Source: Chlorops oryzae
Taxonomy: Eukaryota > Arthropoda > Insecta > Diptera > Chloropidae
Direction of reading: 5' to 3'
DNA length: 64,000 nt
Assembly (NCBI GenBank): GCA_020466095.1
Contig: CM035807.1
Coordinates: 36,764,114 to 36,828,113, forward strand
Within the stretch, counting starts at the first letter, position 1, and each line of letters begins with the position of its first letter. Positions 54,063 through 64,000 of the stretch are shown here, in pieces. The notes under the pieces are model-generated. The model saw only the letters and a list, made by a program, of their open reading frames with translations, was not told where the DNA came from and made no database searches. The position numbers were made by a program, and so were the translations under genes.

Positions 54063-54400
54063 AAGTATAAGCTCAAATTCTAAATTAAACTGAAATATCT
54101 CGAAGAATCGCGGTTTTTGGGATTTGCGTGACAGACCCTAGTACTGGAGGCACCGTTAAAAATGGTCTGATCGGGTCCGTTCTCGAACACGTTCTTACTC
54201 ATCTCATACCCGCACACTCGCATACCAAATTTCGTCAAGATAGCTCAACTTCTTCGATAAGAAAACTGAATGCGGACAGACGGACAGACATATGGATATG
54301 GCTTAATCGAATCTCCTGGTGACGCTGATCATATATATTTTATACATATGGTTTATCTTCACTGGTTCTGGGTGTTACACACAACTACACAAAACGATTT
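54063..54400 (-). repeat. Dispersed fly repeat W, copy
   Basis: GTGACAGACCCTAGTACTGG is the inverse of the start of the 18036 repeat; continues with CCAAATTTCGTCAAGATAG and a GGACAGACGGACAGACATA block as in many fly repeats. Confidence 0.65.
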
Positions 54401-57002
54401 TTAAATGTTGTTGCATACGCACCCTACATTTGGGACGTTGCAAAATCTTTCTAATTGAAAATTAAGTAACACAATAATCATTAAAATTGCCTTAATGGCG
54501 GCTTGGTTTTCCTCCTGCTGGATTTACTCATATATTACGCTGTGCAGAAAACGACAGAAGTTTTTTCTGTTCGGAAGTATTCGGTATTTTAGTGATTGTC
54601 CCCAAATATGATCGAGAATATGGTAGCGCACTAAGCATAAATTTACTTTATTTTCCTCTTGATTGCATGAAAAACGGTAAAATGAGCACATTCTTGGGAT
54701 TGAAAACCAATTGGTTTCGCCCAATTTGGATCAAAAATTACATATTTCCATTAAAATATTTTCAAAAACAAATTTAGAAAATTTGATTCCTTTAAGCAGC
54801 ACCACAGGGCTTTCGACTTTTGTTGGCGAGACCCAGAATTGAACTCCAAGCAAAAGAACTTCGGGTAATGCCCAGTAACGAAAAATATGCAATTGCTCGC
54901 ATCCCTAAGAAACCCAATCACAGCTTTCAACATTGTATTGCATCACAAGCCAGCACTCAATCGCTTCTTCGCTTACCCACCAAATTCCTTTCCAATTATT
55001 ATTTCAGATCATTTTTTGCGATTTCAATAATTTTCCTTGTCTTATGGCATCTATTTTAGATCGGGAGCCACCGGACGCTCAAATACAGAAGAACACGAAA
55101 AGCAAACAAACAGCAGCTGCAAGTGCGAGTGCAACTGCAACTGCACCCGTCAGACTCTCAATTCGCATATCGCACCGTCCCCCATCACCCCCGTTCCAAC
55201 TAACGCCATCACTATCGTCATCGCCATCGCCATCCCATCGCCTTTGCCTTAGCCGAAGTCATTGCCGTTCGTTGTCTTCGGTGCGTATCAAAAGTTTGCA
55301 TTGCGTTCTTACACTCGGCTCTGAGTTAGCTCTTCAGAAGGTACTTACGTGCACGTCCAGCCGTTTCTGCGTCCCCCTTCGATCGCTCGAACGCTCTATG
55401 TGTTTGTGGAGCTATTGACTTCATGAAATCGTTTTTTCGCTTTTCAATATTCCTCATTTTTCTCTTCATCCATGAATTTCACAAGTTACGGCGCAAATTT
55501 TCTAGTCCGATCTTTATTTGGGGTAAAATATAGGCAACGACGAACGATAGCAAAGACGCAAACGTATGCGAATGTAGAGGTCAGTGCTCGTTTATGTGTT
55601 TATGTATACCTCATCACTGGCTCATTGTGGCCGAAATACTGACAATTACATCTGCAGGATTGCTTTGGGAAATTGTTGCATTGCCTTTTTTGAAATGACT
55701 GTGCGCTAAGCGCAATGCATCAATACGGATTTTTGCCACTGCCCATACCAATCGGCCACTAAATATGGACATAATAAATAAATGATTTTTATATTTTAAA
55801 AAAATTTTCGCGGGTCTCATTAATATTCATATACAAAAGGAATTTGTTTTTTGTCTTTAGTCGTACAGTTGGAAGTCTGATCATAAATTTCCCAGTTTTT
55901 GGTTAATTATGCTGCCAAAAGATTACGCCTTTTCTGTAACATTTTGAAACACAGGAATAGTTTCAAAATTTTTCATATATGAGTCAAGCCACGTCAAGTG
56001 AGCAGCCTTTTTTCAACGTAGTGATGAAATAATGTTTTAATATTTCATATTAGTTGTATTTATAACCAAATAGAATTTTGAAAGAGGATTTAAAAAAAAA
56101 TTAGTTGTAACAGTACTTTTTTGACAATAAAACTTTTCATTTTTCTATTAAAAATGTAAATTCCTATATTTTAAAACTGTTGTTGCGTGGAAAGTGTTTG
56201 ATGCAACTAAATATAATTTTGCATCCAAGTTGGGAGAAGGTTATTTTTTGAAAATAAAATTACAAAAACAACAATAAATTTTTTTCCTACTTTCTACGAA
56301 GCTTTAAAAAATACATATAAAAATTTTGCAGCTCTTCTGCATAACAAATTTTTTTCATTTATTTTTAATAAATTGTACTCAATATCTGTTTTTATGAATT
56401 TAAAAAAAATTTCACCGATCAGCTGTAGTTTCTACAAGATCGTGTTGACTGAAAGATTAACAAATGTGATAATTAAAATGAGCCCGATGTAACCTTCAAA
56501 GTCCATGGCAGGATGTTCTTAAAATTAACACGTTGATCACGACCAATTTAAGGTACAATTTAATCCATTTGGTTAACATATCAGGAAAACCAAGAACTTT
56601 CAACTTTGATAATAGAATTTCATGATTTACGTGGTGTAAGCTCGGTTTGAAGACCAAGAACAAAACCGACTTGAATCATTAAAGCTCGTTCCAAATATTT
56701 TGTGACAGATGATCGGCCTTTTATAAATCCATGTTGAGTGTGGGAAACGAGTTGAGACAATTGCTGAACTGGTCGGTAACTACATGTTCAATGGTTATAT
56801 CCTGGCTATATCCTTATACTTGCTTGAATTAGATCTTGGGCCCCATTTAAGAATCGACACAATAAATGACTCATTCCACATATCAGGAAATATAGCAAGT
56901 TTGATAGAGAAATTACATATTTAGTTTAGAGGAGAACATATTTATTTGGTTTATTCTTTCAATATAACGCTTAGTACTTCCTCTCGAAAAATTTTCTAGA
57001 TC
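54401..57002. other. No gene established
   Basis: 54820-55420 is GC-richer, with AACTGCAACTGCA and CATCGCCATCGCCAT repeats; the open frames there shift among all frames and are not supported. 55600-57000 is AT-rich and featureless. Confidence 0.35.
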
Positions 57003-57180
57003 GGCCTCCGGTGCTTGGGTCTGCCCCAAAAATTGAAAAAATATCCTAAAATAAGAATATTTCGAGATAGTTTAATGAAATTTACAATTTGGGCTCCGAT
57101 TTAAGCCTCCGTACATATATAGCTAGCTGTTTATCTGTGTCGCGTATCACATTGTCAGGTTCGCCTGACTATATAACCCT
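57003..57180. repeat. Repeat W fragment and inverted hairpin repeat
   Basis: CCTCCGGTGCTTGGGTCTGC … AAATTTACAATTTGGGCTCC resembles the 18313 unit; 57128-57180 is the inverse of 53441-53484. Confidence 0.55.
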
Positions 57181-60100
57181 TGTTTGTTTACAATTGCACT
57201 CTTCGACTTATTAAATCATGATGCTTAATAAGTACCTATAAATTAAATATCTTAAAAACGACAAATTTTCAATTATGCTCCTTCAGAAGGGATCCCGAAA
57301 AGGATTGGCGTGCAATGCGTCAGTATGTGTCTGCGTGCTACGTTTATTTACCAAGAGATGTATTTGCGCTTGTGGAAAGTCGACTTTCAATTTCCTGGCT
57401 TGCAGGATTTTGCATGCGATGTGACGTATTGAACATCTGTTTGAGTACTCGTAAAATAAAATGCAAGTTTAAAACACACTCACGCACATTCATCTTTACT
57501 ACATTAACAGCCTCGAATGCGTTTCAAAGCGAAATTTCAAGGGGCTCAGCCAAGCAGCAACATGCGTTAAAAGAAGTAGTCGCCAATATCCCACTAGGGT
57601 TTATTTTTGAGGGTGTCACTGTCGTCAAAAACATTCATTATAAATAGCTAGGGGCCGCCAAACATTCGTCTTCGGTTCACCGAAAAATCCGCATAAGAAC
57701 AACATTCGGTTTCGGCTACGAACTTGGTCAAAATTTCCCAAAGACAAATGTCTCCCTTTTCACATACATAAATATGTATGTAAATACTTATGTACATAAA
57801 TAAAAGAACTTGCAAGGTACAACATTTTCGTAGCTATTTTTAAATATTTTTGTTCCTCCTTTTCCTAATTATCTGACAGTGCCTTAATTGTAGTATAATT
57901 GGTGTAAGATTTGGGGGCCGGAAAAAAAGCGGCCCTTAGATTTCTCTACCAAACGTGGCGTCGTAACGTGACGAAAAACGGAAGTCGTTTTTTTCTTTGC
58001 CTATTAAAAGTCAAAAGTCGACGAAAATAGAATGAGATTTTTAAAGGAACTTCATAAGAACTGATCCGAAATATTGCAGATTGAAGGCCATAACTTGTAA
58101 TTCAAAAAATTCCTTTCAATTTTCTAATTATTGCGGTATAAAGCGGTAGCGTAACTTGATATTCGTTACGAGACATTTTTTTCAAAGGGATTTTATCATG
58201 AAAAGAGTCTTTAATTTTCTCCGTAGTTCTTTTCAAACAAGCAAATATGATTTTATAAAATAGAAGGGAAATTTAAACTTTTTGTTAATAAAAATATTTA
58301 ATTGGGCTTCCGGAATCATTTCATAATTTTTAAATAATTCCAAATAACTGGGTTTGATTGATTTTTGGGTTTATTATTTTTGTTTGAATTATTAAGTCCG
58401 ATAAGGGAAATAGTTAGAGTTATTTAAATGGATCAAATAAAAGTATTAAAATAATACAAATACAACAAAGTCAACTTTGCCCTCAGTTTTCCAGAATTGA
58501 GAGCTGACTATAACCACCAGCATTCGAAAAAAGTAGAATTCACATATTTTACTATGAAAACACAAACCCAAGAATATTTTTAACAACTTTTATATTTTCG
58601 TATCCCTATTGGTCTCGGGTTCGGCTTCGATCTTTAGACACGACCCTGCTTCTTCGGCGACATCTTTGGTGGAAAGCTTTCAGTCGGCCTTAAGACATAC
58701 CAAATCAATACGCGAAATTGTCAAGAGATCGTTTGATTTAAGTTAAAATATCCTTTTTTTTTCGAGGGTGGGGCGTGTGGAATTCATCGTGGACCATCAG
58801 TAGGTAAGGACGTCGACAAACCGGTGTGCCGGACTCCTACCGGCCAAACCACCATAGCTCTTCTCTCTTAAAGGATTTATTCCTCCCCGGAACAATTTTC
58901 CCATTAAGTTAATTTAAATTTTAAGAAGACGTTTTGGGAACTCCGAGGCGTAAAGGATTGAAGATTAACAATTTTTATTAACAATTGAATGAATTTATAG
59001 TTTTCTATTGCATTTCCTACTGGGAGCGGTTGCATTGCATGCACACATTCGCAACCGCGTAGATCAGTATGGCAGTGTGTGTGGGTTTATTTATTTATTT
59101 ATTTTTTTTTTTTGGGAGATTTTTCGAACTCCGATACCACAGATTTCGATTCAGTTTGTTGTTTATTCGTCAATTTAAAGTTCTGTTGTCGTTCTTTGTT
59201 CTTTATTTGCTTTTTTGATTTTCAGCTCTGCTTTTGTGTTATTTTTGAGGTATTTTTCGTAAGTATATCTGCGTCTGACTTCCCCAGAACGATGGCGTGT
59301 TTATTGTAATTTGCGCGCTGCAAGCGTCCGACGAAAAACGAGCGATTGGAGTAACGCATGTAATCACAATGCACAGAGCATTCGTCGCAGCAGATTGCCA
59401 GCTGCCGGCTGCGCGCTGCTTACTTTTTACTGCCAGCAGCGGCTGCCATGTGAATGACTCGCTGTTGACGCTCGAGCGCAAACGCGAAAAACCTTGAGGA
59501 CGGTCAGTGACCACAAGAATTCACAAAAAATTTTTGTTTTTGTGCTCTCGCTGCTCGCTGCGCCTGGTTGCAATTTTTCGGGAATTTACATCGGCTGCAG
59601 TCGCTGGCATAATGAGTGAGAGCGGATAGAGCGAGCGATGTTGAGTCGAAGGCAGGCCATGATAAAACGAAGATAGGGATCGGGATCGCGACCGGGATGG
59701 GGATGGGGATAGAGATCGGGATGGGGATCGGGATCGGGTATGGCCAAAAGGGGGGAGCTGTGAAAATTAGTCTTTTTTCTCTTCATTATCGTCGTCGATC
59801 GAAGCGTCGACGGAGCCAGCTGCGGCCTTTCGTCTTGTTTTTTCAAATCGGTCTTTCTTCGTTCTTGTTTTTTTCAAATTATGCCTTGGTTTTGAGGCCC
59901 CCGTGGTAACAAGTTTTTTGTTATTATTGTTTTGTTTTTATTTTGGCAGAACGTCACAATTGCCCCGTTGTGCTGCGTGACTCTCTTCGATGCACTTGCA
60001 GATTCATGGTTGAAGTTTCCTGTTTTTGCAAGCGAAGCCGGTTTTTTGGTGCCGAAACATTTCGCCAGAGTTTCACTTATTTTTAGCTTGAATTCCGAAT

Positions 60101-60330
60101 TTCAGTTTCGGTCGTTTGCTTCGTGGGGTAGGCCTATAAATCTATCCCACTGCCATAATTTTTGTATTTTGTGTTTTGCTTTTTGGTTGGCTTATTTCTG
60201 AAGGAGGAGCGTGCACGAGACGCTGATTGTGAAAGCCTGCTGCACTCGGCATTCAACTCGTTGCTTTTGCGTACTCATTTTCGTTGGTATTGAATTTCTA
60301 TTTGTCAAGGCCAAGCGAACATTGAACCGA
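57181..60330. other. No gene established; GC-richer island at 59290-59910
   Basis: 59290-59910 contains a GGGATC/GGGATG hexamer array (59675-59745) and several overlapping open frames on both strands. It could be a promoter or 5' UTR region but shows no decisive coding frame. 58770-58860 (GTGTGGAATTCATCGTGGAC…) may be a further repeat. The rest is AT-rich. Confidence 0.35.
59675..59745. repeat. GGGATC/GGGATG hexamer array
   Basis: About ten imperfect GGGAT(C/G) units. Confidence 0.7.
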
Positions 60331-60333
60331 TTT

Positions 60334-60476
60334 TTATACCCATCGTCAGCAGGGCATATATTTTCGTGTGGATCTTGTAACTGGCAGAACTAAGCTTCGT
60401 GCATATAGACATATTAATTCACACATACATATGTAAATATATATTCTTGATCAGGAACAAATTCATGATTGATTTA
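60334..60476 (-). repeat. 3' tail of an X-like dispersed repeat
   Basis: Minus strand reads CCTGATCAAGAATATATATT … CTGCTGACGATGGGTATAAAAA, the tail layout of repeat X with different sequence. Confidence 0.65.
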
Positions 60477-62289
60477 GATATACCTACATAAGTATGTATG
60501 TATGTCAAGCTGAAATTAGATGCATATGTACATATGTTGAGCCCAGAGGATGAGCAAATGTGAATATGGTCGCAGTCCCTATTCTAGTGCCACGCCTTAA
60601 TATCACAGTCTCTCTTGAGCGGACACCTACGGACCGAAAAATATGTCCGCTTAACAGAGGTGTTCGCGTAAGAGGAATCTATTTAAGAAGCAGTATCCGC
60701 AAGGAGTGCGGAGTGTGTACTATATGCAGAAACATGGCTATAACTAGAGAACACCCTTAGCCTTTTGCGCTGATATGTAGAACATGAATGTGTGAATGAT
60801 TACGAGAGAGGTACACCTGCGAAAAATGGACGTGGTAGCTTTAAAGCCGTTGCCTATTACAGGGCCCAAAAATAGATTATTGTAGTTCCTCTACGGCGTA
60901 GGAGGTTCAAACTCGGAATTTAAGTTGCTTAAGATGAAAAGCAGGCGATTCGAAAGAATGAGTGAAGCCTATGGTCACGACCTCAAACGAGGGATATATG
61001 CATTACTCTTCATGCATAGTCAAGACAAGAAGAAGCCGGAACAGGTTAGTAGGTATGCGAGTTAAAGGCATAAAACGTTAAGTTTTCGTCATTTCCATGA
61101 ATGGAGATGAAAATAATTGAAACTCGATTATATTGTCTTTGGAGCGTATTATCTAAGCGAATTGAAAAATTTCCAAAATTTCTTTTATCGGCGTAGTCAG
61201 CTTTAATTCAGTAATTTGGGCCTTTAGTGAGGACATGCTATTAGTTAGTAAGCTGGTAATTTTTATTTCAATGCCAAGCACTTTTTCGCCCTAATATTCC
61301 ATAACGCCATCGCATTTGGAGCGGCTGGGAAACAGCGTAAAGCGGCGATCAGTCATGGAGGAAGTGGAGAGTGATGGTACGGCAACGTGTTTCCAAAGCC
61401 ACTGCGCTAAGTGTATCCATATCAAATTGCTCCACGCGGACTGAACTAAAATAGCCCTGTTCGTCCCATGGAAAGCACTGTCCAAATAGTGCCTTTCACA
61501 CTGGAGTCACTTCTAATGCAAAAGTGCAATCGACAGAACATATTTATAAACGCATTTGCATACCTTTTTTTTTGCAAGAAATTGAACATGAATGTTCTAC
61601 ATCGGCTCTCAAATGTGCGTAGAATGTTAATTAACAAATTAAATGTAAAGGCGGTTAAACTGAATTTCCTTTGATGTGTTGCTTGAAAAATTCAAATAAC
61701 GACATTTCCTGTGTGAAGCACCTATCATCTATGTATGTGTATTTTAAGGGCTCCCCTGCAGTAAATACGGCGCAAATTGACGCCTATGTCACCGTTTTTC
61801 ACTAGAGAAAGGAGAACTGACGATAAGGACAGAAGAAACTAAACTGTGGCTATAGATGTGGCCAAATGGGCACTCTTCTACAGTTATATTTTCTCGAAAA
61901 AGAATTTAATAGATAAATTTCTCCATGAGATCTTGCAAATAGTGGGAGTATTAGACAGGCTGGCTAACGATTTACTCGAAAGCGGTATTTCTGAACTAAA
62001 GAGGGTTAAAAAGATGGCCAACCAGAACCTGATTTCATTTGGTGCCGTAGACAATTTGGATGATAAGCCTCACTGGTGACATTGTCAATTAAAGAGGTGC
62101 GATGTTTAAAGCAGCGCAAAGTGTTTCGTCTCCATATATTCTGTGGCAAAAAGCACAAGAAGTTATCGTAGAACAATGAAGTTGTTAGAATGAATGAATT
62201 TGTTAGAAGTGTTCCCACATCCCAAATAATAAATTGTTGAGAAAATCATAGAATAACGCCAACTGCTACGCCTACCTCCCATATACTTA
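60477..62289. other. No gene recognised
   Basis: Short open frames (60560-60760, 61468-61674, 61846-62079) lack family features and splice context. Confidence 0.35.
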
Positions 62290-62445
62290 ACATAGGTACG
62301 TTGAAGTGGCTGCCACTTGGGCCGTTAATCGGCCCATTGTGATACCACGAGGGGTTTTCTTGTGTTTGTGTGAGGCTAGGCTTGGAACATTACCTTCCGT
62401 TTCGCCTGGGATCAAGAGCATAGCACACATCCCCTACGCTATCTA
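62290..62445 (-). repeat. tRNA-headed SINE, copy 2
   Basis: Minus strand: GTAGGGGATGTGTGCTATGC … TTGATCCCAGGCG head, then CTCGTGGTATCACAATGGGC and AAGTGGCAGCCACTTCAAC at the 3' end. The AACCT tail is almost gone. Confidence 0.55.
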
Positions 62446-62526
62446 ATTTTAATGTAAGAATGCTGAAAATTGGTATGTAGGATATGTATTTTGTTTGCGT
62501 AAAAAACGATTGAACTTTATTTAATT

Positions 62527-62955
62527 AGGGTGGTAGTTACCAAAAAGTTTAAGCTAAGGCTGAATCTTAATCTTTCAAAGTAAAAGTGGTAGTCACCAAG
62601 TCAAATTAAACCGGTCCTAGAGAAATTAATATTCGAAAATGTGCTGCCACATTTTTAGATTAAAGTCCAAAAATAAGTATATGGTTTTTGTTATTTTCGA
62701 AAACTCTTTCAAACTAGCAGGCCGATGGAAAAAGCGTTAAAATTTGAACAAAAGCATTTTTTTCTTTTGTATTATTTTTAAACATATGTTTTTTGTTAAC
62801 TTTCTCTGCTCTCTTCCAATTTTCGAACATTTTTATTCTTACAATTTATGACTGATTCGATGGGGTAATAAACCAGGTTTAATTGATTTGGTAACTACGA
62901 AAATTTAAGCGAAAGCTAAGAATTTACTTAAATCGGGCTGGTAACTACCACCCTT
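62527..62955. mobile_element. TIR element with GGTAACTACC palindromes (429 bp)
   Basis: AGGGTGGTAGTTACCA at left and inverse GGTAACTACCACCCTT at right. GGTAGTYACCAA / TTGGTAACTAC phrases recur near both ends (62590, 62891). AT-rich middle, no tRNA-like core. Confidence 0.65.
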
Positions 62956-63248
62956 AATGACTAGGGACAGATCGTTAAAAAAAATGAATATTTGCCTGAC
63001 CGCGACTACGACAGGCCAAAAGATAACCGTTTCAATTGACGTGGTAAAGCAAATGTACCCATTTGGCCTTGGGATGTAGGGACACATCATCACTAGTTCA
63101 AGCGACAATTAGTGTCCTTTCGTATATCCTTTCATACAAAATGTAAATAGGAGAATGTATTTTCAAGTTTATAGCCTGTCATTAAACTCTAGAACTAGTG
63201 ACATTAACTTCAGGTGCTTCCTCAAGAGAGCTTACACAAGTTTATGCA

Positions 63249-63376
63249 TACACGGAGAGAAATAAGTTCCCGAAATATAATTGGAACCAATTACATATAC
63301 GATTGGAGCCTTGCCTCGATTGCTTTATTTATTGGAGCCAATATTAATTTAATAAATATAATTGTGTCTAATTACT
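63249..63376. repeat. Left end of a TACACGGAGAGAAA element
   Basis: Tip differs by one base from that of the 38839 element; followed by palindromes ATAATTGGAACCAATTA, GATTGGAGCC and TTGGAGCCAATA. Interrupted at 63377 by a mariner-like MITE; right end not found, may lie outside the window. Confidence 0.55.
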
Positions 63377-63378
63377 TA

Positions 63379-63734
63379 CAGCTGCGGTGAAAATAATAGC
63401 ACCGACACTTTTCGTTGTTTGAAATCCGTTTATTTTCTGTTTCATTTTATTTTTATGAAATTCAAAAATTTCATTGAGTTTTAACCAGGTTATCTTTCAA
63501 ATCAAAATATAAAAAATTTGATTTCTGCCAGTTTATTTCACAAAAAAATTGAAAAATCATGTTTTTTCTACGTTAAAAAAAAAAGCACTTTCAGTACAAA
63601 TTTAGAGCGCTTTTTATCATTTAAAATATGGGAAAAACACCAGGAGTACAAATTTCGCAGGGTTCTTAATTATGAGCTGTGTATAATACTTCAAACTTTG
63701 TAAAAAGTGCAACAATTAAAATATTGCACACCTG
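63379..63734. mobile_element. Tc1/mariner-like MITE (356 bp)
   Basis: CAGCTGCGGTGAAAATAATA at left and a diverged inverse at right (…TATTGCACACCTG), each flanked by TA (63377-63378, 63735-63736). The 'CAGCTGCGG…AATA.AGCACC' tip is typical of Tc1/mariner relatives in flies. No transposase. Confidence 0.6.
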
Positions 63735-63825
63735 TATAAAAATTTTCAGACCAAACAAAATTAGTTTACAATTTTTCTATGATTTTCCATTAATTTTTCT
63801 TTATGCCAACAAATTTTGTTTGGGG

Positions 63826-63898
63826 TATCACAATGGACCTTCCTTGGTCTAAGTGCGCCACCTTCCTGGTGGGCGGCCCCTACAACCTAACCTAACCT
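63826..63898 (+). repeat. SINE 3' end with AACCTAACCTAACCTA tail
   Basis: GGTATCACAATGGACCTTCC … TAAGTGCGCCACCTTCCTGG, then ACAACCTAACCTAACCTA. 5' truncated copy of the family at 34195 and 62290. Confidence 0.7.
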
Positions 63899-64000
63899 AT
63901 ATTATTACATAGAATATATTTTAAATTGCAGGGGACTTCAAATTTAATTAGACGTAATTATGTATATGTAATTGCATTTGTTTGTATGTATATAAATCGA

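Noticed and set aside
59586..59909. Open frames with Gly/Ile/Met or Asp/Pro/His repeats
   Set aside because: Low-complexity products of the GGGATC/GGGATG hexamer array on both strands.

Overview
The window is 64 kb of AT-rich, intron- and repeat-rich eukaryotic DNA with no bacterial gene organisation. The repeat types fit a higher (cyclorrhaphan) fly. These include dispersed repeats with a 5' hairpin, a 3' 'GGGTATAAAAA' end and internal (CGGACAGA)n arrays, GTATGTATGT and ACATATGT tracts, an AACCTAACCT-tailed SINE, and abundant hAT, Tc1/mariner, piggyBac-type and LINE remnants. I cannot fix the species; a tephritid or drosophilid-like fly is an inference from repeat style only.

Host coding content is very sparse. 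The only confident host exon is the terminal exon of an RCC1-repeat protein (8852-9292, +). Two further candidates lie just downstream (9535-9810 and 10055-10158), and another open segment is at 34733-34966. Everything else that looks protein-coding belongs to mobile elements. Any gene spanning the window has very long introns filled with nested transposons, or the window is largely intergenic.

Layout. 1-2585: 3' part of a broken hAT element (hAT1 copy A). 2744-3402: two small inverted-repeat elements. 3541-8004: an inverted-repeat element split by a complete 3,755-bp hAT element (hAT2, 4207-7961). hAT2 has exact 8-bp target duplications, matching ends and a four-exon, uninterrupted 685-residue transposase gene. 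8852-10158: RCC1 exon and candidate exons. 10226-11774: 5' half of hAT1 (copy B). 11809-14858: inverted-repeat-flanked segment with MITEs and a broken antisense hAT gene. 15720-16450: LINE RNase H fragment. 16490-17818: palindrome-array elements with tRNA-like modules. 18036-19905: tandem repeat, a long hairpin, and a broken gene of an insect-expanded family. 22076-23610: hAT-type element holding a nested tRNA-bearing element. 24498-30588: MITEs and dispersed fly repeats. 31949-34400: more TIR/palindrome/tRNA-like elements and a SINE. 37199-40122: two hAT-type non-autonomous elements, the second with a nested tRNA-bearing element. 40408-45872: a dispersed repeat split by an antisense LINE, itself split at TTAA by a piggyBac-derived insertion. 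47116-48196: further repeats. 52307-53317: Transib-like element with CACAGTG ends. 53674-64000: MITEs, SINE copies, a mariner-like MITE and long stretches with no recognisable gene.

The most interesting pattern is a recurring architecture seen in several unrelated-looking elements (22356-23271, 31949-32506, 38839-39742, part of 16850-17818). Each has short terminal inverted repeats, arrays of a family-specific palindrome at both ends, and a core with one or two tRNA-like sequences. Two of them (31949-32506 and 38839-39742) share the tRNA-like core in the same order while their ends and palindromes differ. This suggests modular exchange.
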